The notes: generated from the sequence alone by a model not told the origin. Shown: positions 9,849-18,956, counted from the first letter of the stretch. The stretch: DNA of 64,000 bases from Prosthecobacter debontii (GCA_945869695.1 CAMBPV010000002.1:1-64000), one strand, 5' to 3'. Numbers and translations: made by a program.

Positions 9849-9877
9849 TTGCCAAAATCATGATTATTGAGTATAAT
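9849..9877 (+). promoter_or_regulatory. Sigma70-type promoter almost at the start codon
   Basis: TTGCCA at 9849-9854 and TATAAT at 9872-9877 are separated by 17 nt, close to the bacterial consensus. Initiation would be expected near 9884, only a few nucleotides before the ATG at 9888, and no Shine-Dalgarno sequence precedes that ATG. If used, the transcript would be leaderless or nearly so. Confidence 0.5.
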
Positions 9878-9887
9878 TACCATAACC

Positions 9888-10484
9888 ATGAAAAAGACTG
9901 CTCTCATTATTGCCTGCGTGACCTCCCTGCTCGCCTTCAACGCTCAAGCGGGGGCCCTAGCTATCATCGGCGCCGGACCAGCTTCGAGTTCCGCTCTGGA
10001 CGGTGCCGTTGGTTATTCGGTGGACGGAGAACTCGCTTGGTCATGGACCGACGACATTGACCGCTCATCGATCGGACTGAGTTTCGGCTATGTTGGCGGA
10101 CTGGATGGTGCCGGGGCCATGTGGGGGGATGAAAATGCAACGGGTTCCATGAGTGCCTTCACGGTGGCTCCCAGGGTTGGCATGGTCTTTCCGGTTACAG
10201 AAAGAGTTGGATTCTATCTTCAGGGCCAGTTCGGTGTCAGCCGCATTGATGCCAAAGCTTCAGGTCTTTATGACGACGTCACCCGATGGGGCTCAGCCAG
10301 CGGTTCGGATTGGGGATTCAGCTGGGGTTTCGGCGCCGGGCTCGACTTTAACATTGCCAAACGCCAGACCCTGAGAGTCGGCTACTCCTTGTTGAGCTTG
10401 GGTAATTTCAATACCGGTTCCGGGCACGAGTTTGCGCCTGGATATCTGCATGGCCTCATCATTGCCTACTCGATTCAGTTCTAG
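9888..10484 (+). CDS. Small outer-membrane beta-barrel-like protein
   Basis: A 198-residue protein with a Sec signal (MKKTALIIACVTSLLAFNAQA) followed by alternating, glycine- and aromatic-rich strands (VGYSVDGELAWSW, SSIGLSFGYVGG, ERVGFYLQGQFGVS) that end in the aromatic residue Phe, as expected of an OmpA/OmpW-like barrel. The protein family cannot be named from sequence alone. I prefer the ATG at 9888 because it begins the signal peptide; an in-frame start at 9867 lies inside the promoter. Exported to the outer membrane by inference. Confidence 0.65.
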   Translation: MKKTALIIACVTSLLAFNAQAGALAIIGAGPASSSALDGAVGYSVDGELAWSWTDDIDRSSIGLSFGYVGGLDGAGAMWGDENATGSMSAFTVAPRVGMVFPVTERVGFYLQGQFGVSRIDAKASGLYDDVTRWGSASGSDWGFSWGFGAGLDFNIAKRQTLRVGYSLLSLGNFNTGSGHEFAPGYLHGLIIAYSIQF

Positions 10485-10538
10485 TCCAGTTCCTCATTCT
10501 AGAGATGACATGAACGGCAGAGTGGCTACCATCGGTCG

Positions 10539-11144
10539 ATGAGTTCCCCCGTTTTGCTTTGTGACATTGGTAATGTCTTGGTCAGCTTTGATTTCTCCCG
10601 TGCGGCCGCCCGATTCGCGGAGATCGGTCCCTTGGGGAAAGACGAAGTGCTTCGGGTGCTAGATCCACTGAAAGGTCCGCTGGAGTCAGGAGCCCTGATG
10701 GGAGACTCCTTCGTGGAGCAAGGGATGCAGATGATCCAGTTTCCCGGTACCAAAGACGAGTTTAGCGACATCTGGTGCGGCATTTTCTCCCGGAATGAAG
10801 CCATGGAAAAAACCCTGGCCGCCCTGGATCCCGAGTTACCGAAGCACCTGCTCTCCAACACCAGCGACCTGCATAAGGAATACCTGCTCCGCACCTTTCC
10901 GGTCTTCGGGCACTTCACGGATGGCGTGTATTCATACCTGGCCAAAAGCATGAAGCCCGAGCGGTCGATCTTCGAGACGGCCATCGCGCAGTTAAATCTC
11001 GATCCGGCCCAGACGTTCTACATCGACGACCTCGGTCCCAACATCGAGACGGCACTCGAACTCGGATTTCAGGCCTTCCATTACCGAATGGATGACCACG
11101 CCTCACTCGACTCCGCGCTTCAACAATGGATCTCGGGGCTGTGA
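10539..11144 (+). CDS. HAD-family hydrolase (subfamily IA, YihX-like)
   Basis: A 201-residue cytosolic phosphatase-like protein. Motif I is CDIGNVLVSFDF, a DxGN variant also seen in YihX-type HAD proteins; motif II is the Ser/Thr in HLLSNTSDLHKE; motif III is around Lys in YLAKSMKPERSIFE; motif IV is FYIDDLGPNIETALELGF. This order and spacing match HAD-IA phosphatases acting on small phosphorylated metabolites. The second acidic residue usual in motif I (DxD) is replaced by Gly, so the acid/base role may differ. Substrate unknown. Its stop lies 6 nt from that of the opposing PQQ-like gene. Confidence 0.85.
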   Translation: MSSPVLLCDIGNVLVSFDFSRAAARFAEIGPLGKDEVLRVLDPLKGPLESGALMGDSFVEQGMQMIQFPGTKDEFSDIWCGIFSRNEAMEKTLAALDPELPKHLLSNTSDLHKEYLLRTFPVFGHFTDGVYSYLAKSMKPERSIFETAIAQLNLDPAQTFYIDDLGPNIETALELGFQAFHYRMDDHASLDSALQQWISGL

Positions 11145-11150
11145 GCCCGT

Positions 11151-12575
11151 TCATTGCTTCGGTGCCTCGAACGCCATCAGTCGCTTATCCGTGCGCACGT
11201 AGATCACCCCGTCCACGATCGCCGGAGAGGCAAAAACGGGGGCCTTGAGATCATTCCGCGCGAGGACACTCAGCTTCTCACTCTTCGCATCGAGCACCGA
11301 AAAGACGCCGCGTTGAGACACCACGTAGACGCGCCCATCGGCAGTCACCGCTGAAGCATAATACTCGCCCGATGCTCCTTCCAGACGTTCAGCTTGGTAA
11401 ACCGGACTGCCACTTTTGACATCGTAAGCTGAGGCCAGTCCGCCGCCCTTCACGGTGAATACACGTCCGCTCGAAGTCACGGGCGTAAACACGTAGGGTA
11501 AATGTTTTGTTTGGCTCCAGACCACGTGGGTGTTGGTGATATCGCCACGACCGCCAGGCTTTATGGCACAGAGTTGATTCACCGCGTTTGCGAACATGCC
11601 TCGCATGACGTCATACTCAGACTTCGTCACCTTCCCATCCTTGTCTGCATCGACGATGGTAAAGCGGCTACGCACTGGCCCCTCGGGGAACTCCGACTCC
11701 GAGAGCAGGCCATCACGATCCTGATCTCGCGCAGCGAGAAATGCCTCATGTGGCTCCATCTCCACCCGATCATCCTCATCTCCGCCCACATTCCACCCAC
11801 ACACGAAGAGCAATCCGCCATCGGCCACGGCACTCGTATTTGAAACACGGGCCATCCCGCCAGCAGACCAGCGGAGATTCCCATCCTTCAGATCGTAGCT
11901 TCGCGTCATCAGTGACCCACAAACCACCAGTTCCTCAATGCCATCATGTCGCCAAACAAAGGGCGTCGAAAAACTGCGCCTGAAATCGCTCCGATCCACG
12001 CGCCACACTTCAGCACCCGTTTGAACATCAAGTGCGATCATGTAGCCACCGACATCCTGATCCGCCACAACAATCACCTTCCCATCCGCGATGATGGGGG
12101 AAGCGCTCGTGCCAAATTCGACAATGGGCGTCGGCAGGGGCTTTTTCCAGAGCTCCTTGCCATTCCAATCATAGGCCAGCACTCCGTAGCTTCCGAAGTA
12201 AGCGATCACGCGTTCACCATCCGTGCAACACGTCGGCGCAGCAGGACTCCCGATGCGATGCGACTCCTCGACCTTCGTCGCCGGTGCGGCCATTCTTCAG
12301 AGCTCGCGTCCATCATTTCGACTCACGCAAAACGTGACCAGCTTGCCCTCGGAAAGCCCCGTCAGTGCGATCTTATCTCCCCAAAGGCAAGGTGAAGAAT
12401 GCCCGAACGGAACTTCAACCTGCCACTTGAGATTCTTCTCAGCAGAAAACTCCGAGGGCGGCTTTCCCGTGCCGATACCAAGACCACCTTCTCCCCGAAA
12501 TTGCGGCCAATCCCCCGCGAAACAGGAAAAACCGACTGCCAATTGAGCCATGAAACAAACAAAGGGTGTATTCAT
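11151..12575 (-). pseudogene. PQQ-like propeller with EF-hand insert, interrupted by an in-frame TGA
   Basis: The frame starting at ATG 12575 (signal-like MNTPFVCFMAQLAVGFSCFAG, then DWPQFRGEGGLG) reads 92 codons to a TGA at 12297-12299 and continues in the same frame from 12296 to 11151. Across the stop it reads NDGREL-stop-RMAAPATKVEE; intact relatives have Trp at this position (GRELWRR...), so one base change, TGG to TGA, explains the break. The rest is an otherwise normal propeller (PAAPTCCTDGERVIAYFGS) with two EF-hand-like loops (DQDRDGLLSESE and DADKDGKVTKSE). An ATG at 12293 could restart translation but would give a product without signal peptide. Either a young nonsense mutation or a sequencing error. 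Confidence 0.75.
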
Positions 12576-12577
12576 TG

Positions 12578-12730
12578 TTACTGAAACTTCAGATCGACTT
12601 GGGGTAACAGCGCCTTGATTTTTGACTGTGTATCGGCGCCGGACTGAACATCCGGAGGCAGTGCATGGGCCTTCCCAACGGCGATGGAAAACAAGAAGCA
12701 GCCGATCCAGACGGCCAAACGACAAATCAT
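12578..12730 (-). CDS. Possible small secreted peptide
   Basis: A 50-codon frame from ATG 12730 beginning with a plausible signal peptide (MICRLAVWIGCFLFSIAVGKAHA) followed by only about 27 polar residues ending in LLPQVDLKFQ. Its TAA stop is 2 nt upstream of the start of the interrupted PQQ-like gene on the same strand, which would allow coupled translation. I recognise no family, no strong ribosome binding site is visible and it could be chance. Confidence 0.35.
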   Translation of the reverse strand: MICRLAVWIGCFLFSIAVGKAHALPPDVQSGADTQSKIKALLPQVDLKFQ

Positions 12731-12745
12731 GCTCAAAGAAAGCCG

Positions 12746-12778
12746 AGCGGCGACCCGATCTATCGAGCGGTCGCCGCT
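12746..12778 (+). terminator. Hairpin followed by T-rich tract
   Basis: A perfect 10-bp inverted repeat (AGCGGCGACC at 12746-12755 with GGTCGCCGCT at 12769-12778) is followed by TTGTTTTTG. It has the form of an intrinsic terminator reading rightwards, yet no rightward gene precedes it, so it may end an unannotated transcript, shield the M14 gene from upstream transcription, or act in the minus-strand leader. Confidence 0.4.
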
Positions 12779-12833
12779 TGTTTTTGAGAGGCCGTTGAGC
12801 AATCTCTGCATTCGGAAGCGTTTTCAGGGGGCG

Positions 12834-14045
12834 ATGAAATCTCTCATTCTAACCCTTTGCGCTCTGAGTTTGCCTCTTCACGGAGAAATGAGGGTTGTGT
12901 CTGACTTTGAAGGCGGCAATGCGGAGGCGGTCGAGATTGATCAAGTAAATCGAGTGATTCGCATTATGCCGGAGCTTCGCGAGGGTCGCGGGTGGCCCTG
13001 CTGGTGGTTTTTTAGACTCGAAGGCCTAGCGGTAGGTGAGACATTCAAATTGGAAGTGCAGGCCCAAGCCAAACCCTATCGCGAGTATACCGTACTTGCC
13101 GCATCCTGGTGTCAGCCCAAACATGCGTGGTTAAGCGCGGATGGCTCGACTTGGCATCCTTCCGCCAAAGGCGTACTGACACCCGAAAAGGTCATGGTCT
13201 ATGAGATCAAAGCCGAGGCTCCGGAGGTATCCATCGCTTGGGGGCCTCCCTTTGTCCCTCGTGATGGCGAGCGCCTGCTGAATGAGATATCAGCCTTGCT
13301 CCCGGACGCTGAGGTTTTTGAGTTGGCGAAGACAAAGGGCGGAAGGCCCGTATCGGGGATTCGGATCGGCGCAGAGGATGCACACCATCAGGTCTGGATC
13401 GGGTCTCGACAACATGCCTGGGAGGCTGGCGGCAGCCAAGTGGGCCGGGGATTCATCAGGTGGTATGCGAGCGATGAAGCGAAGGATTTGCGATCAAAGA
13501 CGTGTCTGCATTACATCCCGATCATGGATGTGGACAACGCAGCTCAGGGGGCGGGCGGCAAGGACTCGATTCCGCGAGATCACAATCGGGACTGGGCAGC
13601 GGAGCCGATTTATCCCGAGGTCGCGGCGGCGCAACGGATGATCCGAGCGATTCAGGCCAAGCAGGGTCTTGATGTTTACATTGACCTCCACAACCCCGGG
13701 CATAACGACCCGACTTTTTTCTTCGGGCCGTTTGCTTTTGAGCGCATGAGCGGCATTCAGCAGAGAAACTATCAGCGCTGGATCGACCTCGCTGCGATCA
13801 ACATCCGCGAGCCCTATCCCGTGCAGCCAAAGTATCGATTCGCAACTTATGTGAAAACGGATGAAGAGCGCGGGAGAATGAGCAGCGGATGGGTGCGCGC
13901 AAACACGAGCACTTCTACGATTTCGGTCACGCTCGAGACGACGTGGAACAGCCCTGAAATGTCTGTGGAAGGTTACGGCAAAGTCGGCGCAGGGCTAGGG
14001 CGAGCGCTGGCGGCTTACCTGGCTGAGGAACCGGGGCGCAACTGA
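12834..14045 (+). CDS. Secreted M14-family zinc carboxypeptidase
   Basis: A 403-residue exported metallopeptidase. The ATG at 12834 follows CAGGGGG and opens a signal peptide (MKSLILTLCALSLPLHG). Residues 20-160 resemble the beta-sandwich domain that precedes M14 cytosolic carboxypeptidases; the catalytic domain follows. Zinc ligands can be assigned as His194 and Glu197 (SRQHAWEAGG) and His286 (YIDLHNPGH), the substrate-binding Arg as Arg252 (HNRDW), and the catalytic Glu as Glu368 (SVTLETTW). The domain order suggests the M14D (cytosolic carboxypeptidase-like) branch, but here with a signal peptide, so it acts outside the cytoplasm. Substrate unknown. It ends 1 nt from the folC stop. Confidence 0.85.
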   Translation: MKSLILTLCALSLPLHGEMRVVSDFEGGNAEAVEIDQVNRVIRIMPELREGRGWPCWWFFRLEGLAVGETFKLEVQAQAKPYREYTVLAASWCQPKHAWLSADGSTWHPSAKGVLTPEKVMVYEIKAEAPEVSIAWGPPFVPRDGERLLNEISALLPDAEVFELAKTKGGRPVSGIRIGAEDAHHQVWIGSRQHAWEAGGSQVGRGFIRWYASDEAKDLRSKTCLHYIPIMDVDNAAQGAGGKDSIPRDHNRDWAAEPIYPEVAAAQRMIRAIQAKQGLDVYIDLHNPGHNDPTFFFGPFAFERMSGIQQRNYQRWIDLAAINIREPYPVQPKYRFATYVKTDEERGRMSSGWVRANTSTSTISVTLETTWNSPEMSVEGYGKVGAGLGRALAAYLAEEPGRN

Positions 14046-14046
14046 T

Positions 14047-15267
14047 CTATTGATCACTCGGCTCGAGGGCGACTGAACGGTGATGCGCGAGGACTTCACC
14101 AGCGAAGTAGAGGGACCCGGTGATGAGTCGTCTTTCCGGAAAGGCGGCAGCAATCTCAAGGGCTGCATCGATGTCGCAGGTGATTTTCTTCTCCGCGTCT
14201 TCCGGAACCAACGCGGCCACTTCCTCCGGTGAAAGGGAGCGCGGAGAACGGAAGCCCGTGAAGATCCAGCGCTGGGCGATGGGTGCGAGAATGCGCAAGA
14301 TAGCGGACGTGTCTTTCCCTGAGGACGCCCCAAAAATCAGGGTCGCTTTTTCCCTTCCAAACTCATGCCGCCACGCTTTAACCAGGACATCGGCAGCATG
14401 GGCATTGTGCGCACCGTCGAGAGTGGTGCGTGGGTCGAGCTGTTGAAAACGCGCCGGCCATTGGGTGAGACGTAAACCTTCGGCGATGCGATCATCTGAG
14501 ATTTGAATCCCGGTCACTTTTAACGCAGCGACCGCTAGAGCGGCATTCCAAGCCTGGTGTTCTCCGATCAAACCCAGCGGCAATTGGCAGGGCTCCTCCA
14601 CAACGGTGAGAGGCGCACCACGCTCTTCCGCAACTTTCGTTAACACGGCCATGGCCTCAGGATGCTGTGGAGCGGTGACGACGGGGATGCCCGGCTTGAT
14701 GATGCCCGCTTTCTCTGCGGCGATCAAAGCGAGTGTCTCCCCCAAAATTGCCATGTGATCGAGACCAATCGGGGTGATGACTGAAACGGCGGGAGTAACC
14801 ACGTTTGTCGCATCCAAGCGGCCGCCGAGTCCTGTCTCCAAGATGACCCACGGGAGGGACCGCTGGCGATACCAATCAAGAGCGAGCGCGAGTGTGATTT
14901 CGAAAAAAGTGGGATGAGGTGTCCAAGCTTCCGTCAAAGATCGGATGCGACCGATGCCCGCGCAAATCTCCTGCGGAGTGATGGTTCCGCGCGCGTCTTG
15001 GATCCGCTCACGAAACTGGATCAGATGAGGCGAGGTGAAAAGACCGGCCTCTATGCCGCCCTGACGCAGGATGGAGTGGATGAATGCGCAGACTGAGCCT
15101 TTTCCATTCGTGCCCGCGACATGGATGAATCGATGCTGGGGCGAGGGCAGATCGAGTGCATCGAGAAGTTTTCGAGTGTTCTCGAGCCCGAGTTTCATCC
15201 CGAAAAACTGGGTGCCATAGAGCCAGTCGAGGGCTGCTTTTTCAGATGCTGCGTTAGACGGATTCAC
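14047..15267 (-). CDS. folC: Bifunctional dihydrofolate / folylpolyglutamate synthase
   Basis: Adds glutamate to dihydropteroate and to reduced folates (ATP-dependent, cytosolic, folate pathway). The 406-residue protein shows the Mur-ligase-type P-loop HVAGTNGKGSVCAFIHSIL, the TSPHLIQFRERI motif, ILETGLGGRLDATNVV, ISVITPIGLDHMAILG-type sequence and LDGAHNAHAADVL, all diagnostic of FolC. The start is a GTG at 15267, which overlaps the end of rsmE by 14 nt; the next in-frame Met would remove conserved sequence. Third gene of an rfbA-rsmE-folC operon. Confidence 0.95.
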   Translation of the reverse strand: MNPSNAASEKAALDWLYGTQFFGMKLGLENTRKLLDALDLPSPQHRFIHVAGTNGKGSVCAFIHSILRQGGIEAGLFTSPHLIQFRERIQDARGTITPQEICAGIGRIRSLTEAWTPHPTFFEITLALALDWYRQRSLPWVILETGLGGRLDATNVVTPAVSVITPIGLDHMAILGETLALIAAEKAGIIKPGIPVVTAPQHPEAMAVLTKVAEERGAPLTVVEEPCQLPLGLIGEHQAWNAALAVAALKVTGIQISDDRIAEGLRLTQWPARFQQLDPRTTLDGAHNAHAADVLVKAWRHEFGREKATLIFGASSGKDTSAILRILAPIAQRWIFTGFRSPRSLSPEEVAALVPEDAEKKITCDIDAALEIAAAFPERRLITGSLYFAGEVLAHHRSVALEPSDQ

Positions 15268-16009
15268 AGGGGGCGGTGTGGAGAAGCTGGCCTAAAATCG
15301 AAAGGGCACTGAGTGCTGCGGTTTCAGCGCGCAAAACTTGGGACCCGAGCGTCACTGGCACAAGCCCCGAGCGGGCAGCCATTTCATATTCAGCGGGTGA
15401 AAAATCTCCTTCGGGACCGATGAGGATCAAAACGTGGGGGGCGGCAGACGTGCAGCCCGCAAGAACCTGCGGAATGGAACGTGCCGAGCCGGCAAGCGAG
15501 GCGATCAGGCATAAATCATGACGCTGAACTTCCGACAAGACGGAGTCGAGCTTACGAGGCAAATGAAGCTGAGGCGCCCAAGCGCGACCGCACTGCTTGC
15601 AGGTCTCGATCATCAGGCGATTCCATTTCTCCAGCTTTTTGGCGACCTCGTCTGCACCAAGTCGCACCACGCAACGCTCGGTGATGATGGGCTGAATTTC
15701 AGAGGCTCCCAGCTCTGTCGCCTTTTCGATGAGCCACTCCCAGCGCTCTGCTTTGATGAGGGCGGCGGCTAGGGTGATTCGACACAGTGCCTCGGGCTGA
15801 ATTTGCAGGTCCAAGCATTCAAGGCGCACCTCATTTTTACCTGCAGCGCTGATGCGAGCACGAGCGATTTCGCCTCTGCCATTAAAAACGATGATCTCAT
15901 CTCCCTCCCGGCGCCTCATGACCTGAGTGCAATGCCTGGCCTCATGCTCCGAGAGGACCAGGGCCGTCGCGTCCCATTGCGAAGGCGGAATGTAAAAGCG
16001 ATCTGCCAT
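15254..16009 (-). CDS. rsmE: 16S rRNA (uracil-1498-N3)-methyltransferase
   Basis: SAM-dependent methylation of U1498 of 16S rRNA. From ATG 16009 the protein has 251 residues: an N-terminal PUA-like domain (MADRFYIPPSQWD, HEARHCTQVMRRREGDEI) and a SPOUT-fold catalytic domain with the knotted SAM site (LILIGPEGDFSPAEYEMA, VTLGSQVLRAETAA). The upstream ATG at 16048 would add 13 residues absent from typical RsmE. The start lies 1 nt beyond the rfbA stop (16013-16011), so the two are translationally coupled. Confidence 0.94.
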   Translation of the reverse strand: MADRFYIPPSQWDATALVLSEHEARHCTQVMRRREGDEIIVFNGRGEIARARISAAGKNEVRLECLDLQIQPEALCRITLAAALIKAERWEWLIEKATELGASEIQPIITERCVVRLGADEVAKKLEKWNRLMIETCKQCGRAWAPQLHLPRKLDSVLSEVQRHDLCLIASLAGSARSIPQVLAGCTSAAPHVLILIGPEGDFSPAEYEMAARSGLVPVTLGSQVLRAETAALSALSILGQLLHTAPCESV

Positions 16010-16010
16010 C

Positions 16011-16919
16011 TCAGGATAGCGGTCCAGGTCTCGGACTGCCTTGCTCATGCTGAGCGAGTTTCTTGAGATAAACGGCATACTCCGTTTTGCCCAATTTTTC
16101 CGCCCATGCGAGGAGCTCCGCTTTGCTGATCCAGCGGTTGCTATAAGCGATTTCTTCGAGGCAGGCGATTTTCAACCCCTGGCGGTGTTGGATGACTTTG
16201 ACAAAGTCGGTGGCATCCGCAAGGGCATCTGGAGAACCGGTGTCAAGCCATGCCGTGCCACGGCCGAGCACCTCGACATTCAACTCGCCCTTGTCGAGAT
16301 AGACGCGATTGAGGTCGGTGATCTCGTATTCCCCGCGCTTGGAGGGCTTGAGTCGCTTGGCGATTTCACAGACGTCCTCGTCGTAAAAGTACACGCCGGG
16401 GACGGCGTAGTTGGACTTTGGACTCTCGGGTTTTTCTTCCAGAGAAATGGCGCGGCCTTCGTTGTCAAACTCGACGACTCCATAGATCTCGGGCGTGGCG
16501 GTGTAATAGCCAAAAATAGTGGCGCCTTTTTCCTGCTGGCTGGCTCTCTCAATGGAGCGCCGGAACTGGGAGCCGTAAAAAAGATTGTCTCCGAGAACGA
16601 GAGCGGCTTTTCCACCGTCGATGAATTTTTCTCCGATGACGAAGGCTTGCGCCAGTCCATTCGGGGTGGCCTGCTCGGCATATTCAAAGCGGACGCCGAA
16701 TTGGGAGCCGTCACCCAGGAGTTTGCGGAAATTTGGCAAATCGTGCGGCGTGGAGATGATCAGAATATCCTGAATGCCCGCCAGCATGAGCACGGAGAGT
16801 GGGTAGTAGATCATCGGCTTATCATAGACAGGCATGAGTTGCTTGCTCACAGCGATGGTGAGAGGATAGAGCCGGGTGCCAGAACCTCCGGCGAGGATGA
16901 TACCTTTGCGGTTGGACAT
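16011..16919 (-). CDS. rfbA: Glucose-1-phosphate thymidylyltransferase
   Basis: Makes dTDP-glucose from dTTP and glucose-1-phosphate, first step towards dTDP-rhamnose for surface polysaccharides. From ATG 16919 the protein has 302 residues and starts [21 protein letters not shown], the nucleotidyltransferase signature; further hallmarks are [47 protein letters not shown] and [15 protein letters not shown]. It is a short-type (RmlA) enzyme. No rmlBCD genes are nearby; here it leads an operon with rsmE and folC, an association without obvious metabolic logic. Confidence 0.95.
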   Translation of the reverse strand: MSNRKGIILAGGSGTRLYPLTIAVSKQLMPVYDKPMIYYPLSVLMLAGIQDILIISTPHDLPNFRKLLGDGSQFGVRFEYAEQATPNGLAQAFVIGEKFIDGGKAALVLGDNLFYGSQFRRSIERASQQEKGATIFGYYTATPEIYGVVEFDNEGRAISLEEKPESPKSNYAVPGVYFYDEDVCEIAKRLKPSKRGEYEITDLNRVYLDKGELNVEVLGRGTAWLDTGSPDALADATDFVKVIQHRQGLKIACLEEIAYSNRWISKAELLAWAEKLGKTEYAVYLKKLAQHEQGSPRPGPLS

Positions 16920-17003
16920 GAGCGGGAAAGATGGCTGACTGAAGCAAGCAATGCAAGTGAGTGATGCGAGCTTCATCTCCTGTGCTAGGATCGCCCATCA
17001 TTG

Positions 17004-18593
17004 ATGATGCTGACCTTGAGACGACTGAACTTTTTTCTGCTAGCGAGTGCGCTCCTGCTCTCTGCCTGCGCACCCAATCGGGCGCGGCCAGACCTCGTTT
17101 TCATCAATGGGGCGGAGCCGGAGACGGTGGACCCTGCGCTGGTGACGGATCAGGTGAGCATGAGGGTCTCCACGGCACTTTTCGAGGGTTTGTGCCGGAA
17201 CACGGCGGCAGGAAAGCCGGAGCCGGGTGTGGCTGAGCGCTGGGAGGTCTCCGCTGACAAAAAGACCTACACTTTCCATCTGCGATCCAATGCAGTTTGG
17301 AGCAATGGGGAGCCTCTGACGGCATCTGATTTTATCTATTCCTGGCGCAGAGTGCTGGAGCCCTCGACAGCAGCGGACTATGCGAGCCAGCTCTTCATCA
17401 TCCGGGGCGCACGGGAGTTTAACGAAGGAAAGAACACCGACTTTGGAGCCGTGGGAGTGCGAGCCGTGGATCCGAGCACACTTGAGGTGGCGTTGGAGAA
17501 CCCGACTCCCTTTTTTATCGATCTGTGTGCCTTTGCCACGCTGGCACCTGTTCACGAGGCGACGCTGACTCGACATGGGACGGCTTGGGTTAAACCGGAG
17601 AATCTCGTCTGCAATGGGGCCTACCTCATCTCGGAGTGGCTGCTCGATGACCGGATCACGCTGAAGAAAAATCCGCGGTATTGGGACGCCAAGGCCGTAG
17701 CGATGGAGACCATTGATGTGATGCCGGTCAGTGACCCCAACACGGCGCTCAACTACTTCCTCACCGGGCAGGTGGATCTCATGATGGATAAAGGCACGGT
17801 GCCGGTCTCTCTCGTCTCTAAATTGAAGCAGCAACCCTGGTTTCACACCGGTCCGTTTTTGGGCACGTGGTTCATTCGTTTCAATGTCACGAAACCGCCC
17901 TTCAATGACTCGCGGGTCCGTCATGCGCTCAGTCTGGCGATTGATCGAAAGCGGATCACGGAAAAGATCACGCAGTTAGGTGAGATCTCGGCTTTCTCCC
18001 TGGTGCCGCCGGGTGCGGGCGCGAATTACCAGCCTCCACGCGGTGATGAGTTTGACCCCGTGAAGGCTCGTGAGCTTTTGGCCCTGGCGGGATACCCTGA
18101 GGGCAAGGGGTTTCCTTTGATCGAGTATCTCCACATTCCACCCTTGGTGGAGAGAAACATTGCCGTCGAGTTGCAGGCCATGTGGGAGAAGAATTTGGGA
18201 ATCAAGGTGGGCCTGGCCAAGCAAGAACAGAAAATCTGGCTCTCGTCCATGCGCGAGTTGTCCTACCAGTTTACCCGGTCGAGTTGGGTGGGAGATTACA
18301 ATGACCCCAATACGTTTTTGGAGATGTTCACCAGCACGAGCGGAAACAACCGGACCGGTTGGAAAAATGCAGCCTATGACCAGCTCATCGCCGAGGCCTC
18401 AAGCGAGGCCGACGTGGCTGAGCGAAACGAAATTTTCTACCGCGCTGAGAAACTGCTGGTGGCCGATGAGGCGGTGATCCTGCCCGTGTATTTTTATGTC
18501 GGCGTGCAGTTCTTCCACGCCGACAAACTCGGCGGCGTGGAGACCAACCTCATTGATGATCACCCCTTCCGGTGCATGCACTGGAAGAAGTAG
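17004..18593 (+). CDS. OppA-like peptide-binding lipoprotein (SBP family 5)
   Basis: A 529-residue periplasmic substrate-binding protein of an oligopeptide ABC importer. It starts MMLTLRRLNFFLLASALLLSAC, with the lipobox LLSAC, so it is anchored as a lipoprotein. Family 5 hallmarks are INGAEPETVDPALVTDQ near the N-terminus, WSNGEPLTASDFIYSWRRVL, and the C-terminal DYNDPNTFLEMFTS with NRTGWKNAAYDQLI, as in OppA/MppA. No permease or ATPase gene is next to it, so it must serve components encoded elsewhere. AGGA at 16987-16990 is the only ribosome-binding candidate, somewhat far from the start. Confidence 0.92.
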   Translation: MMLTLRRLNFFLLASALLLSACAPNRARPDLVFINGAEPETVDPALVTDQVSMRVSTALFEGLCRNTAAGKPEPGVAERWEVSADKKTYTFHLRSNAVWSNGEPLTASDFIYSWRRVLEPSTAADYASQLFIIRGAREFNEGKNTDFGAVGVRAVDPSTLEVALENPTPFFIDLCAFATLAPVHEATLTRHGTAWVKPENLVCNGAYLISEWLLDDRITLKKNPRYWDAKAVAMETIDVMPVSDPNTALNYFLTGQVDLMMDKGTVPVSLVSKLKQQPWFHTGPFLGTWFIRFNVTKPPFNDSRVRHALSLAIDRKRITEKITQLGEISAFSLVPPGAGANYQPPRGDEFDPVKARELLALAGYPEGKGFPLIEYLHIPPLVERNIAVELQAMWEKNLGIKVGLAKQEQKIWLSSMRELSYQFTRSSWVGDYNDPNTFLEMFTSTSGNNRTGWKNAAYDQLIAEASSEADVAERNEIFYRAEKLLVADEAVILPVYFYVGVQFFHADKLGGVETNLIDDHPFRCMHWKK

Positions 18594-18599
18594 ACCTGA

Positions 18600-18956
18600 C
18601 TAGGCAATGAATCGGATGTTACCCATCTGGGCACGCGCCATGGCGGCGTGTTGCTCGTCGGTGCAGGCGGAGTCGATCGGGGCGTCAGGTGCCTGTTCAT
18701 TGGCTCCAACAACTCCATTGGCCACCATCCAAGTTTCAACTTCTTCTCCGCTGATGTCAGGGAGCATCTGGCCGTTGATCTCGACACAAGGCGAGAGCGG
18801 CTGCCCGCTGCGCTGCTCCATTTCCCAGCGGAAAGCGGGATTCTTGATGATGTCCTTCTCCTCGTAGGAGAGGCCGTATTTGCGGAAAATCGAGCGGACG
18901 CCCTCGCTCCAGCCACAGTGGGTTTTAAGGTAGGCGGTGATTTTGGGTGCTTCCAT
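18600..18956 (-). CDS. Glutaredoxin-like protein
   Basis: A 118-residue cytosolic thioredoxin-fold protein. The active-site position reads KTHCGWSEGVR, i.e. a single Cys (CxxS, monothiol type) but with Gly-Trp in place of the usual Gly-Phe/Pro-Phe; SPCVEINGQMLPDISGEEVETWM has the cis-Pro and the C-terminal GG/DI glutathione-binding region. A roughly 30-residue tail follows the glutaredoxin domain. Role inferred: thiol redox or Fe-S handling. It is downstream of nuoA and the small barrel protein on the same strand. Confidence 0.75.
   Translation of the reverse strand: MEAPKITAYLKTHCGWSEGVRSIFRKYGLSYEEKDIIKNPAFRWEMEQRSGQPLSPCVEINGQMLPDISGEEVETWMVANGVVGANEQAPDAPIDSACTDEQHAAMARAQMGNIRFIA

Noticed and set aside
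12297..12299. TGA as selenocysteine or recoded Trp
   Set aside because: The site is Trp in relatives, not Cys/Sec; other genes here use TGA as a normal stop, so recoding is unlikely.
16041..16964. 307-codon plus-strand frame opposite rfbA
   Set aside because: Antisense of an unmistakable RfaA/RmlA-type gene.
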